Shown piece by piece: positions 1 through 11,470 of a stretch of 64,000 bases of DNA (within the stretch, counting starts at the first letter, position 1; every line of letters begins with the position of its first letter). The position numbers were made by a program, and so were the translations under genes. The notes under the pieces are model-generated. The model had not been told where the DNA came from, made no database searches, and was given only the letters and a program-made list of their open reading frames with translations. This stretch comes from Sordariomycetes sp. S80-01Y (taxonomy: Eukaryota > Ascomycota > Sordariomycetes): NCBI GenBank assembly GCA_037042185.1, contig JAXQJY010000030.1:2232001-2296000 (forward strand). The letters are read 5' to 3'.

Positions 1-74
1 GGTAAGCTTTCCAAATTAACTACCCTCCTCTACCAGGCCTCGTTTCTATTTCAGTCGGACTTACACCACCATAG

Positions 75-980
75 ACCCGAGACTCGGCGCAGCACGCAGG
101 CATCTTGCCTCTCATTGAGAACATCAAGTTCTGCAAAATTGCCACCCAGATCCAGGACATGCTCGCCATCACTCCGCTCATCCGCACGGAAGACCGCTGC
201 AACATGGACGGTCAGCTGGTCAACTGGTACAGCAACCTGCCCTGGCTGCTGCGGACCACCGACCCTTGCGCCGAGCCACTCTACATTGCTCGCTGTATCA
301 TGAAGTGGCGCTACCAGAACCTACGCATGCTCCTTCATAGGCCTGTCCTCCTGACCATGGCAAGCAATGGCATGAACGCCACAGCGGCGGAGCAAGACAT
401 TGCCGCCGTCGAGACGTGCAGAGAGATGGCCAAGGCTACCATCGAGGATATCTCACGCGAATGGACACGCAACCAAATGTCCGGCTGGAATGCAGTATGG
501 TTCCTCTATCAAGCTGCCATGATCCCCCTCGTCAGCATCTTCTGGGAGTGGTCCAGCCCGCAAGTTCCCGAGTGGCAAAGGCAAATAGAGACCATCCTCG
601 AGCTGCTTGACGCCATGGAAGACTGGTCCCTCGCCGCTCGCCGCAGCAGAGAGGTTGTGTGGCGAATGTACGAGGCCTCGCGCCAGACTTCGGCCGTGCG
701 GGATACTGCTCCCGCGCTGCAGGTATCCACGGACGGTCTCGTCCTGAACGACAATGAGTTTCACCTCTCGCCCATCGGTCTCGAGAGCGACGACATGATG
801 GGCATGATGGACCAGCACGGCCTCTGGGACCTAGATGGGATGTGCTGGGCGCAGAACCAGGGGCCCATGAGCGCGGACGGGATGTGTGGCGTTGATGATG
901 GGATGATGGGCATGGACTACGCTGGAATGGGCAATCCTGGGCCGAACCTGATGGACCCTGCTTTCTTCGCAGTCCAATGA
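75..980 (+). CDS. Fungal-specific transcription factor, C-terminal part (Gal4/Lac9-like), 5' end outside window
   Basis: This is the last exon of a gene whose start lies before the window. An intron appears to run from the GTAAGC donor at position 2 to the CATAG acceptor ending at 74; the exon frame has a stop just upstream at 72-74, which supports an acceptor there. The roughly 300 residues match the C-terminal half of the fungal_trans (middle homology) region of Zn2Cys6 regulators, with the pattern YIARCIMKWRYQNLRMLLHR followed by helices rich in Trp and Leu. The last 60 residues are rich in Met, Asp and Gly and look like an acidic activation tail. The DNA-binding cluster is not in the window, so target genes cannot be inferred. 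Resemblance to Gal4/Lac9-type proteins is from memory of the family and is moderate. Confidence 0.75.
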   Translation, partial: TRDSAQHAGILPLIENIKFCKIATQIQDMLAITPLIRTEDRCNMDGQLVNWYSNLPWLLRTTDPCAEPLYIARCIMKWRYQNLRMLLHRPVLLTMASNGMNATAAEQDIAAVETCREMAKATIEDISREWTRNQMSGWNAVWFLYQAAMIPLVSIFWEWSSPQVPEWQRQIETILELLDAMEDWSLAARRSREVVWRMYEASRQTSAVRDTAPALQVSTDGLVLNDNEFHLSPIGLESDDMMGMMDQHGLWDLDGMCWAQNQGPMSADGMCGVDDGMMGMDYAGMGNPGPNLMDPAFFAVQ

Positions 981-3900
981 AGCCTCAGGGCAGAAAAATG
1001 TATTATCCAGGCGTTTACTAGGTTGAAGGTACTTCCTGATGAGCGGGCAGGTCTACACCCCCCGGGGGGGCGCAGGGCGTTGTTGAACTTGGGTTACGGA
1101 GTACTTGGATACGGCGAGACCAAAAAGGGTTGCTCTTCGCCACTATGGGTCACGGGTGGATGCAAGACATATGAACGATGAAAATATGAACAGCGAATAC
1201 AATACCCCAGATTTGATGATCACTTTGCACGCAGCGGGCAGACAATCCGGGGGATGTGACATGACGCAGATGCAGCGGGAGGAAAGACTGGGGAACTTTT
1301 AGTACGCGCACCAAGAACAGCCGCCGTAAGCACTCAAAGAAGCATACCAGGATGCTTAACGGCAATTGGAAAAAGAGAATCAGGTGTTTGCCGCTTTCGC
1401 TCTGCACAAATATGTGTGGGTGATGACGAGGCGTTGTCGTTTGCGTGGGAGCCGCCCAGCAGGGGTCCGGCTCTTAGGGTCGAGGTACCGGCGCCAGGAT
1501 CCGTAGGGTCGTACCCGGCATGGCCCTCCCCTTCGTCACCCTGGTCTCCTTCAGATATAATGTGCCTGCCGGCAAGGGGCATCAATCACCCAATTTCACC
1601 TTTTCTGCTCGGCTTGGCTGTCCCTGATCAGTAACCCAGCGCCGAGCTCGTCGTCAGCATGGTTGGTGGTTTGGGTTCTGTTCGGCGGAGGCATAAACTC
1701 GCCTTGACTCTGGTTGTTTCACGTGTAACCCGCCGCATTCGATGCCATCACGTCTGGGCGTTGTGATATGTGAGCGTCAGGGGGTTGCATTTTCTCCAAT
1801 TTGGAGAGCCGGGCCTCGACTCCGGGGAGGGGTGGACCCCTTGTTTTCGAGGCATCAAGCCGATGATGCGGGGGGCGCTGCCGGAAAGGGAGAGGCTTCC
1901 TTGAAGTGCCAGCCGGTGTTGCTTTGAGTGCCGGCAAGCGATGGCATTGAGGTTGGTGTGCGTGTTTGGATCGGGGTGGCCGTGGTCGTGCGGAGCGGCT
2001 TGAGGCCTGCGCGACGGGAGATGATGTAAGTCGATTCGTACCGAGGCGAACGGGCCCTGAAGCCGAGGGCAATGGACACGCCTCTCGTAAGATTGTTGTA
2101 ACTGGAAGCGGATGAGAGGCCAAAAACTATCTGGCGCTGGTTTCGATGATTGAAGCTCACGGTGTTGAGGCAGTCAGGGCTCAACCTAGGCCTTCCCTTA
2201 CAGCACGTCCTATTTCCCAGATCTAAGGTCTTGGCACGTGAATCGAAACGACGCTCGAGGCAATTGGCCGGCCCTCGGATTTTTCTATCAGGCTTCTTGG
2301 ACTTTCCTGGGCTCGGAACAATCGGTGCGAATCAACGTTCGCTGTCGCTGTGGTGGCAGCTGGCCCTGTTATAGGCAAACGTGGATGATTCAACATTTCT
2401 CTCATCATTGGACTCGTGTCTAAGAAATATTCACTTTCTAGACCCTAGTGTCTAGATTTCAGCTCTCATAGATTTCCCCAGCTATCTAATTGTTTGCTTT
2501 GGCCGGCGGCGATTGGTCACAGCGTCCCCGGATCCCATGGCCTCGACTGTCGGATCGGGGCCAAGACCTTCGACGATTGTCGGCGTTAAAACAGACGTTG
2601 GCTCGGTTTCTTGTTTCAAATGATTGCCTCACTGATATTTGTGTAGTACATACATAAATGAGCGATGTCCACGCGCTTATGACCTGACGTGTAGTCAAGA
2701 ACATCTATACGTTATTGAAAATAGGCGTACAAGTTCAGTCAGGTGGCGGTCCGTTCCAGTGTAGCAGGGAGATAGCATCGCTTCATTTTGGAAGAGCTAA
2801 ACAACTTTTTACTTCGGCAAAATTCGACCATGAATAGTTTTCGAGTGCGCAGTTGTGTTCCATCGTTAATGGAGTCACATGGACGTCACGGTCTGTGCAT
2901 CCATCGGCCAAAGACCAAAGACAAGAGAACACAGTTCCTCGCCCTACGGGCGGCTTTTATCTTTTGGACTCAAAGTGCTCCCCAGAATTGAACTGATCTT
3001 CTTCAAGGTTTGCTCGTGCTCGATGAATCGGGACCTACCAAGCAGATTGACAGGGTTACTGTCATGGACCTCTGCCTCCCCTGTCACCCTCTGCCACTAA
3101 GGGGTGAAGAGCCTTGGCGAGAATGCATCACTTTCCCATAGTTCATAGGTGAAATGTCCTTGGCAAATGTTTTGTTTGGAGGACGTACACCTGCAGATGA
3201 TGCTGGTAACGTGAGTGGGGATAAGATGCCCCTGGATCGAGTCTTTGAGGCTAGAGACGACGAAGAAAGCCTAGTAGCTGAGGATGGAAGCCTATGCCCA
3301 ATTCGCCATCGGTTCCACAGCTTGATTTCACATTTCCTTGTGTGACAATTTCAACCGAAAAGCCCTCCTGGCTCTGATGAAGCCCGTAGCAATCCGTGAA
3401 GATACGGCGCCCTTGTACTTGTTGTGTTTCCTGACGACATCCAGGTAAACTCGTTTTGTCGTGATATGGCGGTCTTTTGCGCTACGCTCGTCGCTGCACT
3501 AGTGACTCATTCCCTCAACGCGCTACCTTTTGCATCGATTGGTTTTCCTGTACCCCTCTAGCCCTATTATCAGGAAGCGACAGGCTCTGAAGTATCGAGT
3601 GGCCAACATGTAAGCGAACAACCGCACTTTCCAGCTAACCTAATCCAGACGTCAAGATCTCGTACTTGAAGATCAACTCTTTTTATGCCTCGGGCTTGCA
3701 GTGCCCCCTTTCATAATGCGATTCGTAAGAACTGTCTTGGCGATAACGTTGTCCCGACGTCCCCAGCATCTCCTTCTACAGTGACCCTCTTGTGCCTTGC
3801 TGAAACTCCTGGCAACATCCTGCGCCAAGTCCTCCAGGCTTCAAACACAGAGGTTTCTGGGTCTCTGCTTTTACAAAGGGTAGTTGCCAAGTCACAGTGT

Positions 3901-4519
3901 TGTATCATGGGGATCAATGTAGCGATGCCTTCCAGAGCTACTATATCGAGAGATGCACCCCAGATTTTCGTTGCTGCATCCCACCACTACTTACCAGATT
4001 CGTGGAAAGGGCGTTCCCGGGCAATCGAGCATAACTTTGTGCACCTCAATCCGTACCGAGTTCCTGGGTTCGTGAGTGCCCAGATAACACATGCATGTTG
4101 GTGGCGAAGACAGCTGCAGGTATCTTGCAGAGATATGCGCCATCCCAGCAAGCCTCCTCATTCCCTTGAAGGACAACAGTGACATCAGCAGTACTACTAT
4201 ATGTTACCATGTTTAGAAGCGTAGTCGAAAAGTGCAGGAGTAGCTTGAGTAAGAGGTCTCCGGAAGACATGAAGGACGGTTGGACAAGAAGCTGAGCAAC
4301 GCTTGGTAGTGACCAGGCTGCGTCACGTGGTCTCCCGTAGGTTCGCTTCCCCTTTAGCGAATTCCAGAGAGGCAGGAACGAATCAAGCTCATCTCAGGTA
4401 CCTACCTGAGAACCTCTGTCGTTTATTGCGCCTCAATTATTGCACCACCATCGACTTCGGATTGAAGCGGAATCATCCATCTGAACGACTCCGGCTCACA
4501 CGCCCATTACCAGCCAACC
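981..4519. other. Long intergenic region without a convincing gene
   Basis: About 3.5 kb separates the transcription factor stop from the next gene. Composition is similar to the rest of the gene-rich part, not AT-rich. Short ORFs occur on both strands but none shows recognisable domains. The longest ATG ORF is 3685-4182. CACGTG boxes are seen near 1720, 2234 and 4323. No tRNA, rRNA or repeat was recognised by eye. Confidence 0.6.
3685..4182 (+). CDS. Doubtful ORF, 165 aa, unknown
   Basis: An ATG-started ORF of 165 codons in the long gap. The protein has no signal peptide, membrane segment or motif I recognise, and its amino-acid make-up (many Ser, His, Cys) looks like random translation. 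It overlaps ORFs on the opposite strand of similar quality. It is listed only because it is the longest ATG ORF in the gap, and it may well be chance. Confidence 0.12.
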   Translation: MPRACSAPFHNAIRKNCLGDNVVPTSPASPSTVTLLCLAETPGNILRQVLQASNTEVSGSLLLQRVVAKSQCCIMGINVAMPSRATISRDAPQIFVAASHHYLPDSWKGRSRAIEHNFVHLNPYRVPGFVSAQITHACWWRRQLQVSCRDMRHPSKPPHSLEGQQ

Positions 4520-5698
4520 ATGGAGCACGCCTTGGCCTGCAACAACCTCAAGTGTCGCCAGGAGCTTTCAAAACAAGCTCTTGTTACGACATGCAGCCAT
4601 ATATTCTGCGTGCGGTGCGCCGACTCACTTGGCATCACTGCCCACAGTGCCGACAGACGCACCAGCTGTCCAGCTTGCAAGTCTCCGCTGGCCAACCCTG
4701 ATGATGCTGTCATCGCCCACCTCAATCCCAGTGAGGAGTACAAGACGAGCATTCTCAGCGGCCTGAGTCCTAAAACCATCATGGAGTGCGCTGGTCGAGC
4801 CCTCAGCTTCTGGGCATACCAGACAACTCAGGATATATGTTACCAACAATACCTGTACAAGAACGTACAGGCAAAGTTTTCTCGCTTAAACCTCCAGCTC
4901 CAAAAGACCGTCAACGATGCCAATTCTGAGATGGAAAATCTCCAGCAGAAGATCCAAGGTCGAAGACCTTTCTAGCTGACTTTGGACTCGCGCTAACCTA
5001 TCACAGGCTTGAACGCTGAGCACGATGCCATACGATGCAAGAATGACGAGCTCGCTGCCAAGTTGAACGACAAGAGCCGTAGATTGCTGCAGACACAGGA
5101 GTTGTATGACAGAGTTAAGAGACAGGCTGAAAGGGGTGACTTGCAACGTGCCGCCTCCGACCAGGTCGACTCTTCGCTTCAAGCTCCTCACTTTCTCGGC
5201 ACTGGTGTTGAAGAATCGTGGAACTGCCGTGACCCCAGTGAAAGAGATCAACCATCAGTTTTCAATCAGACGTCCGCACACTTCAACGCAGGAGCCATGA
5301 ACATAGGTGCTTCTCGCGCAAGTCCAAGCTACGGTGGCGCCGGCGCTGATGGCCGGTGGGTGCAGCCAGTGCCGATGCAGAGGAGTAAGCCCCAGCCCTA
5401 AATTGAAACCCCTTCAGTGCTGAAATTCATAGACGAATTCAACCAAACGCCATCGGGAGGCGTAATGCGTCAAAGACTTGGAGGCCCCGCGATGGAACCG
5501 CAACCTACCGGCGTCAACGCGTACCGCGGCACCCTTAGACCAGAGCACGATTGGCGCGATCGAGGAGCAGAAGCTATCGGCGGCCCCAGCTTTGCTCATA
5601 TACGGGGTGGACTCAACGGCGTAGGCTTGACTTCGGGCCTTAAGGTCAGCCAACCAGCCAGCATGCCCGCCTTAGAAACTGCGAGACGGCGCTACTGA
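4520..5698 (+). CDS. RING-finger protein of the HEI10/CCNB1IP1 (Zip3-like) family
   Basis: Three exons: 4520-4958, 5007-5384 and about 5418-5698, giving about 365 aa. Intron 1 (48 nt) has a GCTAAC branch site. The second intron starts at GTAAGC 5385 and ends at either 5417 (33 nt) or 5432 (48 nt); both keep the frame, and 48 nt is the more usual size. Residues 7-53 form a RING: C7, C12, C25, H27, C30, C33, C50 and C53. A coiled-coil-like stretch follows (about 100-190), then a Gly/Pro/Arg-rich disordered tail. This order is that of HEI10/CCNB1IP1, E3 ligases that mark crossover sites on meiotic chromosomes in Sordaria, plants and mammals. Meiotic crossover function is inferred from the family. 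Expression is expected to be meiosis-specific. Confidence 0.85.
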
Positions 5699-6096
5699 AA
5701 GTGCGCTGTCGCGCAGCCCACGCGGCGGGAACCGACAACGAGGGCGCATGACATACTTAGCGGGGGGGAGAGCGCCTCGAATTATGTTTTGTTTGTCTCG
5801 TCGGGTTTAGTTGTTTTAGGTGGCGTTCGTTGGTCAGACAAAGCTGCCAACAAAGGGGCTCGTCTGGTATGCAACGACATTTCGCACGGGTCTGGGCCGC
5901 GTTTGGCACGGGAAGAGATATTCCCAAACCTGCCACGGTATGCGGCTTTGTTTGTCAAATGAAAGCTTCAATCTCGTTCCTCTACATCCCCAGTCTTGTC
6001 GATGTTCCTCAGTCACCAGAATCGACCCAGGAAACCCCATTGCTGTCACCGGGTGCCTACCGACCGATATATGGATAACCACTCGGCTTTCGCGAG
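5699..6096. other. Intergenic, nothing recognised
   Basis: About 400 bp between the RING gene and the next ORF. It includes a short run of G (around 5761) and a T/G-rich stretch. ATG-lacking reading frames cross it without recognisable protein content. Confidence 0.5.
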
Positions 6097-6693
6097 ATGC
6101 CCTCCAAAACCCAGGACGATCGCCAAGCAGCCCAAACTATGCAGCAAAGACTACGGAAGCCATCGCAGACGACCAAGTCAGCACTCACGACGCAACGGAG
6201 CTTCGAGACCAACAAGTCAGGACGGCGCGTGAGTCCCAGCAGCAGCCTCCCGCCAGCAACCGCCGGCGAGCTCATAGCAGAGCAACAAAAGCTCCTGGAA
6301 TACGCGAAGCAGATACCCCGGCAGGCATCTTTACAGACCCTGGACAAGGAAAAGTTGGGACAGCTGCACGAAGCCTTGAGCTCGCATCCTTCGGACTATC
6401 TTGTCCCGGACGATATCCTCGTGGACGAGGAGAAGTTGCCATGCAGCAGCAACCTTAGCAGAGAGGTCACAGCGACATGGCTCGAGCAAACTAGCTCATC
6501 AGGATCCTCAACCGTCTCGTGGGATGCATCGACTGGCCTCAAAGAAGAGCAGTCTGCGCGCCAGCATGCGTCGCCTAGTCCGCCAGCACTACCGCCGGGT
6601 CTGCCAGCAGCAAAGTACAGTTTCTGGCGCAGGCTGCGGATAGCACATGCATTGGGAGCATGCTTCAGCGGCTCGGAAGCTGCCAAGACCTGA
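6097..6693 (+). CDS. Hypothetical protein, 198 aa
   Basis: An ATG-started ORF with credible protein composition: a basic Ser/Thr-rich N-terminus (1-55), a helical middle with the segment AGELIAEQQKLLEYAKQI (about 56-75), and a Ser/Pro-rich C-terminal part. No signal peptide or membrane segment is seen. I recognise no family. The reading frame just after it (6660-6872, another frame) also looks protein-like, so the gene could be spliced into that frame, although I found no clean intron that joins them. It lies between the HEI10-like gene and YND1, both on the same strand. Confidence 0.4.
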   Translation: MPSKTQDDRQAAQTMQQRLRKPSQTTKSALTTQRSFETNKSGRRVSPSSSLPPATAGELIAEQQKLLEYAKQIPRQASLQTLDKEKLGQLHEALSSHPSDYLVPDDILVDEEKLPCSSNLSREVTATWLEQTSSSGSSTVSWDASTGLKEEQSARQHASPSPPALPPGLPAAKYSFWRRLRIAHALGACFSGSEAAKT

Positions 6694-7893
6694 TTCGAGG
6701 ATTGAGAAAAGCCCGCGGCGAGATTTGCAGCGCTGGACGTTTGATGATCGTCGCGGTCAATGTACAGGTAGGCCGGAAGGAAGAGGAAGGAGGAGGCCGA
6801 ATTTGTTTCGCCTCCGTGATCAGCGCCGCTCAGGAGGCTGCATATCTGAAAGGAACATGCACTGGGCGATGATCACGACCCACGACAACGACGGGCAGTC
6901 AGCGATGTGGTGGACGGGCTTTGAGCGCGCGTGCCAGATAGCCGACTCTCACAGATAAATCGAACTTTGATGTCGTATCTGGTATGCAGAAGCGACTACG
7001 ATCAGCCTGAGTGACAGTGCTCATACTCCGTGTCGAGTATGGAACGGAATAGCCTGAGTGCAAACGGCGCACACTTGTACGGCAAAAGGGTGACAGAAAA
7101 GCGGCCAGATGTTGGGCGGCACATAGTGAGTCAGTTCTGGGTGGAGTTATTCAGTCCGGCCTTGAATGATTGTCATGTCATGCCGGTTCATCAACACGAG
7201 AACGGCGACAGGGGTGCGCTTCCGAAAGCGGCTAGCGCCAAGCACACGAGTTCAGCGCTGCAGGATGGCGTTATCGCGAATTCTCAGTGGTTGCACTAAC
7301 AGGTTTGACAGATTACGGTACTGCGACGCTGTTAGCGGTGGATTCCGCATCAGTCCAATCTGACGCGGACTCGGCCTCTCCAGCCAGTGCCACTGCGACT
7401 TGCAGTGCCTCCGGCCTCTCCCACATCACCCTGAAACTCTGTCTTTCCCGCATCATCATTTGTTTCCTCTCCATGCCATTGACACTCGTTTTCAACTGAC
7501 GCCAAAGAGGACTCGCTCGCTACTTCACCTATTCTCTCATTCTTCGACGGCACCACCGTATTGCATCGAAGGGGCCCTGCTCTTATCTAAAATTAGTTCC
7601 CGTCTTATCTTGCGCAGTCAGCCTCCAAGCCTGCAGGGTCTCTGGTCGTCCAGAATCTCCTGAGCCACCACCGAGACGACAACGGCCAAGAGTCCGCCGC
7701 CCTGCGCTTCGTCCCCATCTTTTCGATTCTTCAACGCGCCATTTCTACGCTATCATCCCCTCGGTGGATTGACCGTTAGGCCTTCCTCTATCGATAGACT
7801 CGATCACCCTTTTGCCACGTCGCGACCAACACGACAAAATACTAGAAGCGATATAAACGGTACGCGAGCGCTCCGCAAGGCGCGCATACGTCA
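6694..7893. promoter_or_regulatory. Upstream region of YND1
   Basis: About 1.2 kb before the YND1 start. The last 450 bp are pyrimidine-rich (many CT, TTC and TCC runs), as is usual for fungal promoters and 5' leaders. Short ORFs are present but none is convincing apart from the possible coding-like stretch at 6660-6872. Confidence 0.4.
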
Positions 7894-10039
7894 ATGGGCA
7901 AGCACTGTACGCATTTCACGTCCCCGCGACTCGACCCAAACGCGACTTCGCTGCATTGCGATGCTAACACGACTCCCAGCGCAATATGGTGTCATTCTCG
8001 ACGCGGGCTCCTCGGGAACCCGTATCTACGTCTACAAATGGAAGAACCCTGCGCGCGCAAGCGCAAAGGCTGAGGGCGAGGAGCAGCACAGCTTACCCAA
8101 GCTCAAGCTGAAGGAAAGTAAAAAGATCCATCCCGGCGTGTCGACATTTGCGGGGGACCCAGGCGCGGTCGGGCCTGCCCACCTCCAACAACTCATCGAC
8201 GTCGCCCTCGAAGAAATTCCCGAAGACAAGATCTCCGAAACGCCCATATTCCTTCTCGCCACCGCTGGCGTGCGATTTCTGCCTCCCCTTGAGCAGGGCG
8301 CCTTGCTGGGCTCGGTTTGCGATTATCTACAACGGACGACCAGCTTTGATCTACCCGATTGCAACACACACGTCCAAGTCATCTCTGGCGAAACGGAGGG
8401 TCTGTACGGATGGATTGCAGCAAACTACCTGCTTGGCGGGTTTGACCACCCGCAAGGTGAGGGCTCGGGACCGGAGCAAAGTCACCATCATACCTACGGC
8501 TTCCTTGATATGGGTGGCGCCTCTGCACAGATCGCCTTTGCGCCGAACTCTACAGAAGCCGAGAAGCACGCAGATGACCTGAAGCTAGTGCGAATGCGAC
8601 ACTTGGATGGCAGCCCAGCAGAATACAAGGTTTTCACGACGACTTGGTTAGGATTTGGCGCGAACAAGGCGCGCGAGCGCTACGTCGAGGCCATGCAGGA
8701 GCAGTACAGCGAGTTCGCTCTCGAGTTGCCAGACCCCTGCATGCCTAAGGGTCTGCGAACAGATTTGCACGGCAATCCCATCTCGGAGAGCCAAGCGTCG
8801 GACTCTGAGGAGCAGGTCATGGTCGGAACCGGTCAATTTGAGGAGTGCCTACGCCTTACGTACCCGCTGCTGGAGAAGGACGCGCCTTGCGAGGACGATC
8901 CATGTCTTTTGAACGGCCAGCACGTACCAGCCATCGACTTTAGCATCAATCACTTTGTCGGTGTTTCTGAGTATTGGCACACAACTCACGGCGTCTTCGG
9001 CGGGAAAGACCAGGCCTACGACCTGGAAACGTATCAACATAGCGTGATGGACTACTGCAGTCGGGAATGGTCAGATATTGAAGCCGACGTCCTGGACAAG
9101 AGGAAAAAGAGCCCCGAGCGGAAAGCTGAAGATGCGCGCGAGGCGTGCTTCAAGGCTTCGTGGCTCATCAACATGCTTTACGATGGAATAGGCATCCCAA
9201 GGGTTGGGCTCGAGGCGCCGCCTGTCAACACCACCAAGCTCGATGACCCCTTTTTACCCGTCAATAAGATTGATGATGTCGAACTGAGTTGGACATTGGG
9301 CAAGATGGTTCTCTACGCTGCGGGACAGGTCCCCACTGGGCCCGAGCCTTTACCTGTTGGGTTTGGTTCCAACGTCGCTTCTGGTGTGCCAGCAGACTTT
9401 GAGCATGCTGGGTCGTTGCCTCTGATGCCCTACACTGGGCACGTCGGCGACGATGATCCTGACTTCGACACCCTTGACGATGACGAGGTCATTCACAAGC
9501 ATGGCCGCAAAGGTAGTCCCTTGGGCGGCATTCTGCTCTTCGCCATTGTCCTTCTAGCCATCGGTTTCTTTTTCCGCCGCCCTGAGCGCAGGAGAAAGAT
9601 CTGGAACATCGCCCGCCGTCGCCTTTCCGGCGCGGGTCGCAAGCCAGGCCGCTTCGCTCTTCCGAACAACTTCCCGCTCGCCAACTCATTACAACACAAA
9701 TTCCCCATGACGAGCAAGCTCTTTGGTCGTAATCATCATTATGAACGGGTGATGGAGGAGGGCGGCGCCCCGGAGTTCGAGCTCGGCGCAGTGGAGAGCG
9801 ATGAGAATGAGCACTCGGACAGTAGCGAGGGTTCGAGGGCTGCACGAAGCGCGGGTATGAGCACGCCAAGACTCGACGCTGATCGTTTCAAGGAGGAGTT
9901 GCAGCCACCATCAAGCATGGACCGACACGGTCTTGCCGTCAGGACGGAGAGTCGAGAGCGTCTAGTTGGCGTTGGACGCAGGAGTAGAGCCGGCAGTCCG
10001 CAACGGAAGCATAGCTCACTTGGCAAGTCGGTGGAGTAG
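7894..10039 (+). CDS. YND1: Golgi apyrase / nucleoside diphosphatase (GDA1-CD39 family)
   Basis: Two exons, 7894-7906 (13 nt) and 7980-10039, give 690 aa. The 73-nt intron has GCTAAC near its 3' end. The join yields MGKHSQYGVILDAGSSGT, as in Ynd1-type proteins, which decides this start over a longer in-frame ORF from 7769. All apyrase conserved regions are visible: ACR1 DAGSSGTRIYVY (about 11-22), ACR2 ATAGVRFLP (about 97), ACR3 SGETEGLYGW (about 139) and ACR4 FLDMGGASAQIAF (about 178). One membrane span, GGILLFAIVLLAIGFFF, lies at about 518, after the catalytic domain, followed by a basic and then Ser/Glu-rich cytosolic tail. The enzyme hydrolyses nucleoside di- and triphosphates in the Golgi lumen, removing the GDP/UDP left by glycosyltransferases. 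It would act in the same compartment as the ANP1 product encoded in this window. Confidence 0.95.
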
Positions 10040-10324
10040 GTTTTATTCGATTCAGAGCGTGTACTGTCCCTTCAGTAGCATTATTCGGGTGGGTTTTTCA
10101 TCTTCACGGTCCTCACTGGACCACGGTGTTTTGGTGGCGTTTGAGCATTTGCTCGGCAGAAAAAGGGGTGGGTTCTGGTTCTTTTCATTCCATCGCGTTG
10201 CGTCCAGACCTGGGTCGGCATCGGAATCTCCAGGGGTTTTGTCATAAATATCATCAAAGGTGTACTGAATACAACACAGCATGTTCCTGAACCACCCTCG
10301 CTCTTCTGTGACCCCTAATGGTAC

Positions 10325-10918
10325 TCATTCCTGCGGCCTTTCGAGGAAACTTGGATCGGACCTGACTCTCCCCTCGAACTTCCTCCACCAGTTCTCGAAG
10401 GCCTTCAACGGTACAACCTCCACGCCCCCCTCGCCGACCTGTCCGCTGAAACTAGCAAGGAAATTGAAGGCATTCTGGATGATCCTCTGCGCCAACACCA
10501 CCGTCGGCGGCTGACCGTTCCCTCCCTGGCCTTGGCCTTGGCCAGTCTGCTCTTTGCTGGCTGCCAGCTCCTGCAGCCGCCTCCCCACCTCCTCCTCGGG
10601 CTCAACGTCCACGCCGATGACCAACTCGTCAGTCCCCGCGTTCCCAACCTTGAACATGGCGCTCTCCTTCCCGGGCCCAATGCCGCCCAGGAACCTGAAG
10701 TTGGGCGATCCGGATGCGACGGAGGAGGCGGTGGCCAAGTATATCGCCGCGGCGGTGTTGGGCGGCAGGGCGGCACCGGGCAGCAGGAGCAGCATGATAT
10801 GAGAGAAGGATTTGGTGGTGGGGAGGGCGAAGAGCAGTGAGGTCGGGGATGGGGTTGATGTTGGCTCGGTTATCAGGGGCTGGCCGGCGGGGATGAGCCC
10901 GAATAGCTGCTGCGACAT
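10325..10918 (-). CDS. Hikeshi/OPI10 family protein
   Basis: A single exon of 197 aa. The N-terminus MSQQLFGLIPAGQPLITEP, the central FLGGIGPGKESAMFKV and the ending DPSFLERP are hallmarks of the Hikeshi (Opi10) family, which is normally about 200 aa. Hikeshi carries Hsp70 through nuclear pores during heat stress in animals; the yeast member is Opi10. A Gln/Gly-rich insert (about 135-150) interrupts the two conserved parts. The gene is convergent with YND1 (285 bp between stops) and divergent from the Nudix gene. Confidence 0.93.
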   Translation of the reverse strand: MSQQLFGLIPAGQPLITEPTSTPSPTSLLFALPTTKSFSHIMLLLLPGAALPPNTAAAIYLATASSVASGSPNFRFLGGIGPGKESAMFKVGNAGTDELVIGVDVEPEEEVGRRLQELAASKEQTGQGQGQGGNGQPPTVVLAQRIIQNAFNFLASFSGQVGEGGVEVVPLKAFENWWRKFEGRVRSDPSFLERPQE

Positions 10919-11470
10919 TGCGGCGAGTCGGTGGGTGAGACCGAGGGTGAGGTTGTTGGCGATGCTGTTTTGGGTGGTGTTGAGCTGCGTGAGGCTGAGG
11001 AGGGGGCCTGTCGCATCCGTGTGCCCGCGCAGTGGAAGGATGCGAATGATTGGTATCTTGGACGTTGCTCCTCTGTGCGTATATAAGAGATATGCGTCTG
11101 TTGGCCGGGGTTATAACCGTCTTGAGCGTATGCGGATGAGCTTGAAGCGCGTGGAAGCGAGAAGAAGTAGCGAATCGCAGGGGTCGCCATGCGTGTGTGC
11201 CGGTGATGTAAGTGAGGGTGGGACCCCCGAATCGGGCACCCCATCTCCATCTCCGTCTCCAACGGCCATGTCCACTATCCAGTTTTGGCCTCACCGAGCT
11301 GCTACTGTACTTTGAAAACACCGTTTCAACCGCCACGAGGCTCTTTTGGCAACCTCAGCTTACGATCAGGCGATTTCTTCCAGTCCAACCCTTGATGGAA
11401 GTTGCTGGACGGCTGTGAAGCTCACGAACCTGCCCCTCCCCCGCCATCGATATCAAGAACGTGTTCCACA
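10919..11470. promoter_or_regulatory. Divergent promoter region, OPI10 (-) and Nudix gene (+)
   Basis: About 550 bp shared by two diverging genes. It contains a TATA-like stretch near 11080 (GTATATAAGAGATA) and no credible ORF of its own. Long ORFs on the minus strand here are extensions in other frames. Confidence 0.45.

Noticed and set aside
7769-7893. Longer N-terminus for YND1
   Set aside because: The spliced MGKHSQYGVILDAGSSGT start matches the family; the extension is basic low-quality translation through an intron.
10629-11336. 235-codon minus-strand ORF over OPI10
   Set aside because: Arg/His/Pro-rich translation in the wrong frame relative to a clear Hikeshi gene.
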